Part shown: piece by piece, positions 51,836 through 61,334 of the stretch
Layout: each line of letters opens with the position of its first letter
How positions within the stretch are numbered: the first letter of the stretch is position 1
From: Slackia sp.
GTDB lineage: Bacteria; Actinomycetota; Coriobacteriia; Anaerosomatales; Anaerosomataceae
DNA length: 64,000 nt
Direction of reading: 5' to 3'
NCBI GenBank assembly: GCA_020725885.1
Contig: DYEA01000016.1
Location: 62,001 to 126,000 of the forward strand
The notes under the pieces: model-generated
Told to the model about the DNA's origin: nothing
Databases searched by the model: none
The model's input: only the letters and a program-made list of their open reading frames with translations
Made by a program: the position numbers and the translations under genes

Positions 51836-53329
51836 ATGTGGTGGCAGTGGCCGCACTGGCTTCCGCTCGCGGTGCTCGTGCCGCTGGGAGGTGGGGTGGT
51901 CACGCCTGCGGTCGCGCGCGGGAGCGCTCGCCGCGCGTGGGGCTGGGCCGCCGGGGTGAGCGCCGCCACGGTCGCCGTCTCGCTGGCGCTCGTGATCCGG
52001 GTGGCGCGCGGCGGCCCCTTCTCGTACGCGTTCGGAGGCTGGCAGCCCCCGTACGGCATCGAGTTCCGCTTCGACGAGGTGAGCGCGTTCGCCTTCGTGG
52101 TGGCGTTCTTGGGGGCGCTCGCGATCGTCTTCTCGCGACAGTACGCACCGCACGCTCTCGCTGAACCGCGCGTGCCGTACTACTACACGCTGCTTCTGCT
52201 GGACATCGCCGGGCTCATCGGTTTCTCGGTGACCGGCGACCTGTTCAACATGTACGTGTTCATGGAAATCGTGTCCCTTACCGGATACGCCCTCGTCGCG
52301 ATCAGCGGCGAACGCATCGCGGAGATGGCCGCGTTCAAGTACCTGGTGCTGGGGGCCGTGTCCTCGCTGCTGGCGCTGTTCGGCATCGGCATGCTCTACG
52401 GGGTGACGGGCACCCTCAACATCGCGGACGCTGCGAGCCGGCTGGGGGCGGCGGCTTCCACCATGCCCGTGATCGTCGCGGTGGCTCTGCTGGTGCTCGG
52501 ATTCATGGTCAAGGCCGCACTGTTTCCGTTGCACGTGTGGTTGCCCGACGCGCACGCGATCGCGCCGAGCCCGGTGAGCGCGGTGCTGTCCGGTCTCGTC
52601 GTGAAGCTCGGCCTGGTCGGCATGCTGCGCTTGTACGGCGTGGTGTACGCGTCGAGGGCCGTCGACCTCTCGTCGCTCAACTGGCTCCTCACGTGGCTCG
52701 GAGCGGTCTCGATCGTCATGGGAGCGTTCTTCGCGATCTTCCAAGACGACATCAAGATGATGCTGGCGTACTCGACCATCTCCAACATCGGCTACATCGT
52801 CATGGGCTTCGGGTTGGCCTCGCAGTACGCGCTCGTCGGGGCGGCCGTCCACATCTTCAACCACGCGCTCATCAAGTCCGCGCTGTTCCTCGCTGCGGGG
52901 GCGATCATCTACCAGACGGGGTACAGGCGCCTGAGCGATCTCAGGGGCGTCGGTAGAGGCATGCCGTTGACTGCCGCTGCGCTCTCTGTGGGAGCGGTCT
53001 CGATCGTGGGCATCCCTCCCACCGCGGGATTCCTGTGCAAGTGGTACATCGCGCTCGGCGCGTTCGAGGCGAAGCGGGCGGCGTTCGGGTTCGCGCTCGT
53101 CTTCGGGGCGCTGTTCATCTTCGTGTACTACATCCGGATGGTGAACGCCTTCTACTTCCAGGAGCCGGTGCACGCCGACGTCACCCACGTCGGAGACCCC
53201 CCGCTTTCCATGCTCGTACCGGTGTGGATCCTTGCCGCGCTGTGCTTGATCATGGGGCTTGCTGGCAAGGTGCCGCTCACGTTCGTCGCGCCTGCCGTGA
53301 GCAGGCTGCTGGGGCCGTTGGGAGGCTGA
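51836..53329 (+). CDS. mrpD: Antiporter-like subunit D, first copy
   Basis: A 497-residue membrane protein with about 14 helices of the NuoL/M/N family. The proton path residues are present: Glu in VFMEIVSLTGY (TM5), Lys in MVKAALFPLHVWLPDAHA (TM7), Lys in GLVVKLGLVG (TM8). Nearest in character to MrpD/MbhH: SPVSAVLSGL and FFAIFQDDIKMMLAYSTISNIGY. ATG right after the mrpC stop. The third helix region contains PHALAEPRVPYYY. Confidence 0.92.
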   Translation: MWWQWPHWLPLAVLVPLGGGVVTPAVARGSARRAWGWAAGVSAATVAVSLALVIRVARGGPFSYAFGGWQPPYGIEFRFDEVSAFAFVVAFLGALAIVFSRQYAPHALAEPRVPYYYTLLLLDIAGLIGFSVTGDLFNMYVFMEIVSLTGYALVAISGERIAEMAAFKYLVLGAVSSLLALFGIGMLYGVTGTLNIADAASRLGAAASTMPVIVAVALLVLGFMVKAALFPLHVWLPDAHAIAPSPVSAVLSGLVVKLGLVGMLRLYGVVYASRAVDLSSLNWLLTWLGAVSIVMGAFFAIFQDDIKMMLAYSTISNIGYIVMGFGLASQYALVGAAVHIFNHALIKSALFLAAGAIIYQTGYRRLSDLRGVGRGMPLTAAALSVGAVSIVGIPPTAGFLCKWYIALGAFEAKRAAFGFALVFGALFIFVYYIRMVNAFYFQEPVHADVTHVGDPPLSMLVPVWILAALCLIMGLAGKVPLTFVAPAVSRLLGPLGG

Positions 53330-53330
53330 C

Positions 53331-54806
53331 GTGGAAGCGGTCGACGTCAGGGTCCTGCTCGCGCCGGCCATCTCGTTCGCGTGCTCGGGGCTCGTGTTCC
53401 TCATGGGCCGCAACGTGTTCTGGCGGCGTTTCTGGAGCTTGGGCGCGGCGTCGCTCAAGTTCGTCGTCGTGCTGTCCATGCTGCCTGCGGCGCTCGCGGG
53501 CAAGACGCTGGTCTGGAACCTCATCGAGTTCACGCCGGGCATCGGCATCGCCTTCCGCGCCGACGCGCTCGGCATGTTCTTCGCCTTGGTCTCGTCGGCG
53601 CTGTGGCTGATCACGACCGTGTATGCCATCGGCTACATGGAGCCCGAGCATGCCAAAGTGAGGTTCTTCGGCTTCTTCGCCCTGTGCGTGTCGACGACGG
53701 TCGGCGTCGCGTTCGCCGAGAACCTGCTCACGCTGTTCGTGTTCTACGAGACGCTCACGATCTGCACCTATCCGCTCGTCATCCACGAGGAGACGCCCGA
53801 GGCGCTTCGAGCCGGCCGGAAGTACCTCGCCTACACCTTGAGCGGCGGAGCCTGCATCCTGCTCGGGGCGGCGCTGACCTACCAGGTCGCCGGGACGCTC
53901 ACGCTCTCGAAGCCCGGGATCGTGCCGGCGTCCGCGGACGTGCGGACGCTCGCGGTGCTGTTCGCGACGCTCATCGCCGGCTTCGGCGTGAAGGCCGCGG
54001 TCATGCCGCTCCACGGGTGGCTGCCGAGCGCGATGGTGGCTCCGACGCCCGTGAGCGCGCTCCTGCACGCCGTGGCGGTGGTGAAGGTCGGAGCGTTCGG
54101 GGTGCTCCGGGTCGTCTACAACATCTTCGGGGTCGAGCTGCTGAAGCGCCTCGGGTTCGCGCTCCCCCTCGCGTACCTGGCCGCATTCACCATCATCGCC
54201 GGATCGGTGGCTGCCCTGTTCCAGGACAACCTGAAGCGGAGGCTCGCGTACTCGACGGTGAGCCAGCTCTCCTACATCGTCCTGGGAGCGGCGCTGCTGA
54301 CGCCTGCATCGGCGTCGGCCGCGGTCGCTCACATCGCGAACCAGGCGTTCGCGAAGATCACGATGTTCTTCGCCGCGGGCGCGATCCAAAGGACGACCGG
54401 GAAGACGCAGGTCCACGAGCTCGGAGGTATCGGGAAGCAGATGCCGCTGACGATGGCGGCCTTCACCGTGGCCTCGCTGTCCTTCGTGGGCATGCCGCTC
54501 ACGGGCGGCTTCATCACCAAGTGGTACCTCTCGGTCGGCGCGTTCGAGTCCGGCATGTGGTGGTTCGCGCTCATCATGGTCGCGAGCTCGCTGCTGAACG
54601 CCGCGTACTGGCTTCCTATCGTCTATCTCGCGTTCCTCAAGGGGCCGCAGGAGGTCGCGGCCGCCCCTCGTGAAGCGAAGCCGTCGCTGCTCGTTCCGAC
54701 CGTGGCGTGCGCCGTGTGGGTGCTGGTCCTCGGCACTACGAGCGACGTGCCGGGCATGCCCTTCGCGTTGGCGCGCGCGGCCGTCGAGTTCGTGTTCAAG
54801 ATGTGA
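53331..54806 (+). CDS. Antiporter-like subunit, second NuoM/N-type copy
   Basis: A 491-residue protein with about 14 helices. It has the same family plan: Glu in FVFYETLTICTYPLV, the VIHEETPEALRAGRKYL loop, Lys in FGVKAAVMPLHGWLP, and Lys in VAVVKVGAFG. LFQDNLKRRLAYSTVSQLSYI is the helix 10-11 loop. The HEETPEA loop is shared with the next copy, so these two look like recent duplicates. GTG start two bases after the previous stop. Confidence 0.9.
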   Translation: MEAVDVRVLLAPAISFACSGLVFLMGRNVFWRRFWSLGAASLKFVVVLSMLPAALAGKTLVWNLIEFTPGIGIAFRADALGMFFALVSSALWLITTVYAIGYMEPEHAKVRFFGFFALCVSTTVGVAFAENLLTLFVFYETLTICTYPLVIHEETPEALRAGRKYLAYTLSGGACILLGAALTYQVAGTLTLSKPGIVPASADVRTLAVLFATLIAGFGVKAAVMPLHGWLPSAMVAPTPVSALLHAVAVVKVGAFGVLRVVYNIFGVELLKRLGFALPLAYLAAFTIIAGSVAALFQDNLKRRLAYSTVSQLSYIVLGAALLTPASASAAVAHIANQAFAKITMFFAAGAIQRTTGKTQVHELGGIGKQMPLTMAAFTVASLSFVGMPLTGGFITKWYLSVGAFESGMWWFALIMVASSLLNAAYWLPIVYLAFLKGPQEVAAAPREAKPSLLVPTVACAVWVLVLGTTSDVPGMPFALARAAVEFVFKM

Positions 54807-54818
54807 TCGGAGGAGGCC

Positions 54819-56321
54819 ATGGGGGCAGGGGCTGAAGTGCTGTGGATGGTTCCGGCGGCGGTCTTCGCTCCGCTCGCCGGCGGTGTCGCAGCGGCGTTCT
54901 CCGGGTCGTGGCCCGAGGCACGGCGTCGGGCGCTTCTTGCCGTCGTGAGCGTGGTGACGCTCGTCCTGGCGGGGTCGGTGCTCGCTCGCGTCACCGCGGG
55001 CGACGACATGTCGGTCCGGCTCGTGAAGATGACGCCCCAGGTCTGGATCCACCTCCGCGTGGACGCGCTCGGGGCCCTGTACGGCGCAGCGGCCGCTGGG
55101 CTGTGGCTGCTCGCGTTGGTGTACTCGTTCGGGTACATGGCCGACGAGCACCGGCTGTCCCGCTACTACGCGTTCTTCATGCTGAGCCTTGCGTGGACGG
55201 TCGGCGTGGCGTACTCGGGCAACCTGCTGACGTTCCTCGTGTTCTACGAGCTGTTCAGCATCTTGACCTACCCGCTGGTCGTGCACGAGGAGACGCCCGA
55301 GGCGTTGGCGGCGGGCACCAAGTACATCGTGTACATCTTGATCGGCGGCAGCCTGGTGCTGCTCGCGATCGTGTACACGTACTTCCTGGCGGGCGGGCAG
55401 GACATCGGGGCGCCGCTGTTCGACGCCTCCGTTCCCAGGAGCCAGCTGCTCGTGGTGTTCTGGTGCTTCCTCGCGGGCTTCGGCGTCAAGGCCGCGCTCG
55501 TGCCGCTGCACGGATGGGTGCCTGACGCCCACCCGGCCGCGCCTGCGCCGTTCTCCGCGGTGCTCTCGGGCATGATGGTGGCTACGGGAACGTTCGGCAT
55601 CATGCGCGTCGTGTTCAACGTCTTCGGTGTCCGGCTGCTGGCCGAGCTCGGCGTGATGCGGGTCGTGGCAGGGCTGGCCGCCTTCACGGTGGTGTTCGCC
55701 GCAGTCCTTGCGATGCACCAGGACGACATCAAGCGGCGTCTCGCGTACTCCACCATCTCGCAGATGGGCTACGTGACGCTCGGGATCGCGCTGCTCGACC
55801 CGCTGGCAGCCACCGGCGCGATCGTGCACGTGGCGAACCACGCGTTCATGAAAGGCGCGCTGTTCTTCTGCGCCGGCCTCATCATCAAGCGGATGGGCGT
55901 CCGGTCCGTGAGCGAGCTTGCCGGAGCTGCGAAGCGCATGCCGGTCACGGCGGCCGCCTTCGCCCTGACGTCTCTGGCGATGATCGGCACGCCGCCGCTC
56001 GCCGGGTTCGTCAGCAAGTGGTACCTGGGGCTCGGGATCCTGGAGTCGGGCCAGGTGGCGTACATCGCGGTGCTGATCGGTGGCGCGCTGCTAGCGGGCG
56101 TGTACCTGCTGCCCATCGTGTACCGGATGTACTTCAGGGAGCCCGCGCCGATCGCCGCCGGGTCGCCGCTTGCGGAATCGGGGTCGTCGGAGGCGCCGGC
56201 GACCATGCTCATGCCGCTGGCCGCGGCGGTGCTGTTGACGGTCGCGCTCGGTCTGTGCACCACGCCGTCGTGGTCGCCGCTGCAGATCGCGAAGGCGGCG
56301 GCCGAAGGCTTCTTCCGCTAG
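54819..56321 (+). CDS. Antiporter-like subunit, third NuoM/N-type copy
   Basis: A 500-residue protein with about 14 helices. It has Glu in VFYELFSILTYPLV, the HEETPEALAAG loop, Lys in GFGVKAALVPLHGWVPDAH, and MHQDDIKRRLAYSTISQMGY. At the TM8 position where the other three copies have a Lys (VVKLG, VVKVG, MIKAG) it has Ala (MVATG), suggesting a changed ion path. ATG after GGAGGAGG. Close relative of the preceding copy. Confidence 0.9.
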   Translation: MGAGAEVLWMVPAAVFAPLAGGVAAAFSGSWPEARRRALLAVVSVVTLVLAGSVLARVTAGDDMSVRLVKMTPQVWIHLRVDALGALYGAAAAGLWLLALVYSFGYMADEHRLSRYYAFFMLSLAWTVGVAYSGNLLTFLVFYELFSILTYPLVVHEETPEALAAGTKYIVYILIGGSLVLLAIVYTYFLAGGQDIGAPLFDASVPRSQLLVVFWCFLAGFGVKAALVPLHGWVPDAHPAAPAPFSAVLSGMMVATGTFGIMRVVFNVFGVRLLAELGVMRVVAGLAAFTVVFAAVLAMHQDDIKRRLAYSTISQMGYVTLGIALLDPLAATGAIVHVANHAFMKGALFFCAGLIIKRMGVRSVSELAGAAKRMPVTAAAFALTSLAMIGTPPLAGFVSKWYLGLGILESGQVAYIAVLIGGALLAGVYLLPIVYRMYFREPAPIAAGSPLAESGSSEAPATMLMPLAAAVLLTVALGLCTTPSWSPLQIAKAAAEGFFR

Positions 56322-56334
56322 AAGGCGGTGCGCG

Positions 56335-58983
56335 ATGCACGGTGAGAGCGAGACATACACGAGCCTGCTGCCGATCGTGAGCGTCGCGCTGCCGCTCGCC
56401 GCTGCGGCAGCGGTGCCGGTGCTCGGGAGGATCCGCGCCGGGCTTCGCAACGCCTTCGTCGTCGGGGTGACCGCGGCGGCTCTCATCGTCGTCGCGGCCC
56501 TCGTCCCGGCGGTCGCAGAGCACCATCGCGTCGAGGCCCACGTCCCAGGGCTGATGGGAGGGCTCTCCTTCGCCGTCGACTCGTTCTCGCTCCTGTTCGC
56601 GCTGTTCGCCGCGTTCGTGTGGTTCGCCTCCACCTTGTACTCGCTCGACTACCTCGCGCACGAGCACAAGCACGACCGGTACCACGTCACGAACCTCGTC
56701 GCGCTCGCGTCCATGCTGGGCGTCGTGATGGCCGCGGACCTGGTGACTTTGTACCTGTTCTTCGAGGCGCTCGGGCTCGTGGCGTTCCTGTTCGTCATCC
56801 ACACGGAGACGGACGACGCCAAGCGGGCGGCCGTCAAGTACTTCTGGATGACTGTGATCGGCGGCTTCGCGCTGTTCGGCGGCATCATGCTGACCTTCGC
56901 GCTCGGCGGCACGGGCGCGCTGGCGCCGCTGCCCGCCGAGGGGGCCGCGTGGCTTCGCTGGACGGCTGCGGCGCTGCTGGTGCTCGGCTTCGGGGTGAAG
57001 GCCGGCATGCAGCCGGTCCACGTGTGGTTGCCAGACGCGCACCCCGTGGCGCCGTCGCCCGCGAGCGCGCTGCTTTCGGGCGTCATGATCAAGGCGGGCG
57101 CCTACGGCATCTTCCGCACCGTCACCGCGCTGTTCCGCCCCGAGGTCGCCGAGCACCTCGAAGAGCACGCGTGGGCGTTCAGCTCGCAGCTGGGCATGGT
57201 CGTGCTGTGGATCGGCATCTTCACGATGTCCACCGGCGTGTGCATGGCGCTGCTGCAGAGCAACGCCAAGCGCATGCTCGCGTACCACTCCGTGTCGCAG
57301 ATGGGGTTCATCCTCGCCGGCATCGGCGCCGCGGGGTACCTCGGGGCGCACGGCGCGATGGGGATCGCGGGCGGGCTGTTCCACGTGCTCAACCACGCGC
57401 TGTTCAAGGCGTGCCTGTTCCTCGGCGTGGGCGCGGTGTACGTCCGGACGCACTCGCTCGACATGTACCACCTCGGCGGGCTGTGGAAGCGCATGCCGGT
57501 CACGTTCGCGCTCATGACGATCGCGGCGGCGGGCATCACAGGCGTGCCGCTCTTCAACGGCTTCGTGAGCAAGTGCCTGATCCACCACGCGATCGTCGAG
57601 GCGTGGGAGCTGCACGAAGTCGCCGCGCTCGGCATCGCGGAGAAGATCTACATCGTCACGTGCGGCGGCACCGCGTGCTCGTTCATCAAGCTCATCGGCC
57701 TGGTGTTCCTGGGCAAGGAGAAGACCGAGTACGGGCCGGAGGTGCGCGAGGCGCCGGCGCGGATGCTGGCCGCGATGGGGCTGTTGGCTGCGGCCATCGT
57801 GACGCTCGGCGTCCGTCCGCAGATCGTCATCCGCGGGATCTTCGAGCCGGGTCTGCACCTGTGGGGGCTGCACCCGGACATCCTGGAGGAGTACCTGTCC
57901 GATTACTTCCTGAGCCGGGGCGACATATCCTCGGTCGTCGTCGCGTTCGCCATCGGCGCCACGGTGTTCACCGTCGGGATGAAGACGGGCCTGTTCCACG
58001 CGCACCTTCCGAACTGGGTCTCCATCGATTGGTGGTATGGGAAGGCGGTCCGTGCGCTGTGGCGGGTCACCGAGCTGATCGCACGCGCGTACGAGCGCTA
58101 CCTGCGTTTCGTGTCCGAGTCGCTCGAGGATGTGCGCGACGCGTACGAGCGGGTACGCGTCCGCGTCGAGCGCACGTACCGGCGAGCCATCGCGGTGGCG
58201 ACGGCCGGCGTAGCCGAGAGGGACGCGCAGCGGGCCATCGCGCGAGCAGAGGTCGTCCTTGACGTCGAGCGGCACGAGGAGGTGCGGACCGCCGTCGACC
58301 GAGCTATCGCCACGCTCGCGTCGGCCGGCGTAGTGGACGAGGCCGAATGGCGGGAGTCGGTCGAGGCCGTCCGGGAGTCTGCGGCCTACGTCGCGCACCG
58401 TCTGTTCGCGGTGCGGATGGCGGCGGTCCAGGACGCGGTCCGGCAGGGGCACGCACGCGCCGTCCTGGAGCGCATCGAAGGGCTCGTGGCCGACACGATT
58501 CCGGCGCGGGACCGCGTGGCAGCGGCCGCGATCGCTGCCGCTGCCGACCGGCGTGCGGGCCGCGACGTCGCCCGGCGGCTCGCCGCCGCCGCCAACGCCG
58601 CCGCAAGCGAGGAGCGCTTCGACCTGAAGCTTCGCGCGCTTGCGCGCCGCACTGCCGTGCCAGGGGAGCGGCTCGTGGCGGGGGCAGAGGGCGCTCCTGT
58701 GCAGGCGCTGCGAGGCCTCGAGCAGGCCGCAGGTGCGGTCGGACGACGCGCCGCGGCAGGCTCCGTGACGTGGGGGCGCTGGTTCGCCGACATGGTGCGG
58801 CTCGCGGTAGACGCGCTCGTGCGCGAGCGTGCAGGCCGCGTGTTCGACACCGCCAGCAGCGAGGAGAGCGTGCTCGCGACCCGGCGCGCCATCACCAGGT
58901 ACGCTCGCGACATGAGCTTCAACGTCGCCGTCGTGGCGGGGATGCTGCTCGTCTTCGTCGCTGCGCTTGCTCGCTCGCGCTGA
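56335..58983 (+). CDS. NuoL/MrpA-like subunit with a long C-terminal helical extension
   Basis: An 882-residue protein. Residues 1-560 are the NuoL/MrpA-type core: about 16 helices, Glu in LFFEALGLVAFLF, KAGMQPVHVWLPDAHP, VMIKAGAYG, and QSNAKRMLAYHSVSQMGF. From about residue 565 there is an unusual tail of about 315 residues, Ala/Arg/Glu-rich and strongly helical (ELIARAYERYLRFVSESL onward), ending in one membrane helix (NVAVVAGMLLVFVAALA). The tail may lie along the complex like the NuoL lateral helix or reach into the cytoplasm. ATG 13 bases after the previous stop. Confidence 0.88.
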   Translation: MHGESETYTSLLPIVSVALPLAAAAAVPVLGRIRAGLRNAFVVGVTAAALIVVAALVPAVAEHHRVEAHVPGLMGGLSFAVDSFSLLFALFAAFVWFASTLYSLDYLAHEHKHDRYHVTNLVALASMLGVVMAADLVTLYLFFEALGLVAFLFVIHTETDDAKRAAVKYFWMTVIGGFALFGGIMLTFALGGTGALAPLPAEGAAWLRWTAAALLVLGFGVKAGMQPVHVWLPDAHPVAPSPASALLSGVMIKAGAYGIFRTVTALFRPEVAEHLEEHAWAFSSQLGMVVLWIGIFTMSTGVCMALLQSNAKRMLAYHSVSQMGFILAGIGAAGYLGAHGAMGIAGGLFHVLNHALFKACLFLGVGAVYVRTHSLDMYHLGGLWKRMPVTFALMTIAAAGITGVPLFNGFVSKCLIHHAIVEAWELHEVAALGIAEKIYIVTCGGTACSFIKLIGLVFLGKEKTEYGPEVREAPARMLAAMGLLAAAIVTLGVRPQIVIRGIFEPGLHLWGLHPDILEEYLSDYFLSRGDISSVVVAFAIGATVFTVGMKTGLFHAHLPNWVSIDWWYGKAVRALWRVTELIARAYERYLRFVSESLEDVRDAYERVRVRVERTYRRAIAVATAGVAERDAQRAIARAEVVLDVERHEEVRTAVDRAIATLASAGVVDEAEWRESVEAVRESAAYVAHRLFAVRMAAVQDAVRQGHARAVLERIEGLVADTIPARDRVAAAAIAAAADRRAGRDVARRLAAAANAAASEERFDLKLRALARRTAVPGERLVAGAEGAPVQALRGLEQAAGAVGRRAAAGSVTWGRWFADMVRLAVDALVRERAGRVFDTASSEESVLATRRAITRYARDMSFNVAVVAGMLLVFVAALARSR

Positions 58984-58986
58984 GCG

Positions 58987-60237
58987 TCAGCGCACGGGCG
59001 AGATCGGTTCGTCTGACGCAAGCAGCGGCTGGATCTCGACCGGCTCGGGTACGGTGGCCGCGCGGTCGATGGCTCGCGCTTCGAGCATGCCGAGCGTCGC
59101 CGCGAGCGCGGTGAACAGGCCGCCGGCGATCAGCGTCTGCTGCACGCCGATCGTGGCGGCCAGAGCGGGAGCGAACGCGAGCGGCACGAGCTCGCCCGCT
59201 TGCTTATGCACCTGGGCCGTCCCGGTGACGCGGCCGATGAGCTCGTGCGGCGTGTCGCGGTGTATGAGCGTCCGCAAGAGCGGCTCGAGCGAGCCGACGA
59301 CCGTGCCCCACGCGAGCGCGCCGAGGACGATGATGCGAAGGTCGGCCGTGCCGACGTAGAGCACGCTGCCCGCACCCGTGAGCGCCACGGCGGTTGCGAG
59401 GCCCCTTGCGGAGATCGCGGAGCGCGGCAGGCGGCGGAGCAGGGTCGCTCCAAGCAGGATGCCTGCGCCGAACACCGCGTTGACGTACCCGATCGCCTCG
59501 ACGCCGGTCTTGACGACGTCGCGGTAGAAGAGCGGTTCGAGCGCGCCGAACGCCCCGAACCCGAGCCAGGTCACGGTGCCCGCCAGCACGTAGAAGCGGA
59601 TCGAGCGGATGCCGTATGCGGTCCGTATCCCCGCTGCGAGCTCAGAGAACGGGCCGGCGTTGTGCTCACGTTTGCGGGGGCCGTCGATCCGCGAGCGCCA
59701 GAACAAGGCGACGGCTGCGAGCGAGGTGAGCGCGTCGAACACGAACACGGCGTCGACGCCGACGGCGCGGGAGATCACGGCCCCGATGACCGGGCCGGCG
59801 ATGAACGCGAGCGAGCCGGCCGACTCGAGATACGAGTTCATACGGGCGAGGCTGCTGCGGTCGTCAACGAGGTACGGGGCGAGCGAGGCGCCGGCCGTCT
59901 GGATGGGCGACCCGGCGAGCCCCCACAAGGCGACAAGCGGGACGAGCATCGTGATGGAGTCCGCGTAGGCCACGGCGAGCGCGATCGGGACGAAGAACGC
60001 CTCAGCGCCCATGATGACGCGCTTGGGGCCGTGGCGGTCGACGAGCAGCCCGCCGAAGACGCTTCCCGCGATCGACGCAGCGCTCAAGCAGAACATCACC
60101 AGCGCGAGCTGGTGCGGCGTGGCGTGCAGCGAGTAGGCGGCCTTGCCCCACACGCCGATGAAGAACGCGGCTTCGCTTCCGGCGCGCGATATGAAGCGGG
60201 CGGCGAGCGCCCGGCGGATGTCTGGGCTGAGGTCCAC
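58987..60237 (-). CDS. MFS transporter (MFS_1/MFS_3-type)
   Basis: About 416 residues with twelve helices. Family loop GLLVDRHGPKRVIMG (motif A), AYLVDDRSS-like SLAPYLVDDRSSLARMNSYLESAG, and a large acidic C-terminal tail. It resembles the RhtX/macrolide exporter-like group. Two starts are possible, a TTG far up and a GTG nearer the domain; the GTG is taken because GGAG precedes it closely. Substrate unknown. Convergent with the antiporter operon. Confidence 0.78.
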   Translation of the reverse strand: MDLSPDIRRALAARFISRAGSEAAFFIGVWGKAAYSLHATPHQLALVMFCLSAASIAGSVFGGLLVDRHGPKRVIMGAEAFFVPIALAVAYADSITMLVPLVALWGLAGSPIQTAGASLAPYLVDDRSSLARMNSYLESAGSLAFIAGPVIGAVISRAVGVDAVFVFDALTSLAAVALFWRSRIDGPRKREHNAGPFSELAAGIRTAYGIRSIRFYVLAGTVTWLGFGAFGALEPLFYRDVVKTGVEAIGYVNAVFGAGILLGATLLRRLPRSAISARGLATAVALTGAGSVLYVGTADLRIIVLGALAWGTVVGSLEPLLRTLIHRDTPHELIGRVTGTAQVHKQAGELVPLAFAPALAATIGVQQTLIAGGLFTALAATLGMLEARAIDRAATVPEPVEIQPLLASDEPISPVR

Positions 60238-60386
60238 GCAGCTCCGTAGGACGAAGGGATGTATGCAGACGAACGCCAATGGTATACGAAAAGGCGGACC
60301 GCGTGCGGCGGTCCTCGTTCGATCGCGTGCTGGCAGCTGGAAGCCGCTGGGTGTAACCTCGTGACGGAGACGAGGGAGGCGATCGC

Positions 60387-61334
60387 ATGGCTGGCGTCAT
60401 CGAGTGCGTCAAGCTGACGAAGTACTACGGGAAGACCAGGGGCGTCGAGGACTTGACGCTCGAGGTGCCTCAGGGGTCGGTGTACGGGTTCTTGGGGCCG
60501 AACGGCGCGGGAAAGACGACGACCATCCGCTGCCTGCTCGGCATCTTGCGGCCCACCGGGGGCGAGGCGCGCCTCTTCGGCGAGCGGGTGCGGGTGGACG
60601 GGGCGGGCCTGCGCTCGCGCGTCGGCTATGTTCCGGGCGAGATACGGCTGTTCGACAAGGAGACCGGGCGCTGGCACATCGACTACGTGTCGGGGCTCCG
60701 CGGCGAGCGTCCTGCGGCTGCCGACGACCTCATCGAACGCCTCGACTTCGACCCGTCGCGCAAGGTCAAGGAGCTCTCCAAGGGCAACAAGCAGAAGCTG
60801 GCGCTGATCCTGGGCGTGATGCACGCGCCGGAGGTGCTGATCTTGGACGAGCCGACCTCCGGGCTCGATCCGCTGAACCAGGAGACGGTGTTCCAGATCG
60901 TCGAGGAGCGCGTGCGCGGCGGCGCGACCGTGTTTCTGTCGAGCCACGTGCTGTCGGAAGTCGAGCGGGTCTGCGACCGAGTCGGCATCATCCGCGACGG
61001 CACGCTGGCGGCCGAGGAGAGCGTCCGGAGCCTGCTCGACAAGCGGCTGCGCGAGATGACGGTGACGTTCGCGGATCCGGTCGGCGCGGAGTTCTTCGAC
61101 GGCCTCGCCGGGCTCACTCGCCTCGAGCAGCGCGGCCCGGCCACGTTCGTGGCGCGCGTGAAGGGCGACCACCTCGACGAGGTCGTCAAGCGGCTTGCGG
61201 GCGCTCGCGTCGTCGACTTGAGCATCCAGCACGCGAGCCTCGAAGAGGTGTTCATGGAGTTCTACCGGGGCGAGAGCGGCGAGGATCAGGCTGCACGCCC
61301 CGTCGATGACGCGGAAGGAGGCGAGCCGCGATGA
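60387..61334 (+). CDS. ABC transporter ATPase
   Basis: A 315-residue ATPase of the ABC-2 exporter class. Walker A GPNGAGKTTTIR near residue 38, a signature variant ELSKGNKQKLALI, Walker B VLILDEPTSGLDP and H-loop SSHVLSEVERVCD. The last 90 residues form a regulatory extension with an EVFMEFYRGES end. The atypical LSKGN signature is usual for bacitracin or antibiotic exporter ATPases. ATG after GGGAGG. ATGA overlap with its permease. Confidence 0.9.
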   Translation: MAGVIECVKLTKYYGKTRGVEDLTLEVPQGSVYGFLGPNGAGKTTTIRCLLGILRPTGGEARLFGERVRVDGAGLRSRVGYVPGEIRLFDKETGRWHIDYVSGLRGERPAAADDLIERLDFDPSRKVKELSKGNKQKLALILGVMHAPEVLILDEPTSGLDPLNQETVFQIVEERVRGGATVFLSSHVLSEVERVCDRVGIIRDGTLAAEESVRSLLDKRLREMTVTFADPVGAEFFDGLAGLTRLEQRGPATFVARVKGDHLDEVVKRLAGARVVDLSIQHASLEEVFMEFYRGESGEDQAARPVDDAEGGEPR

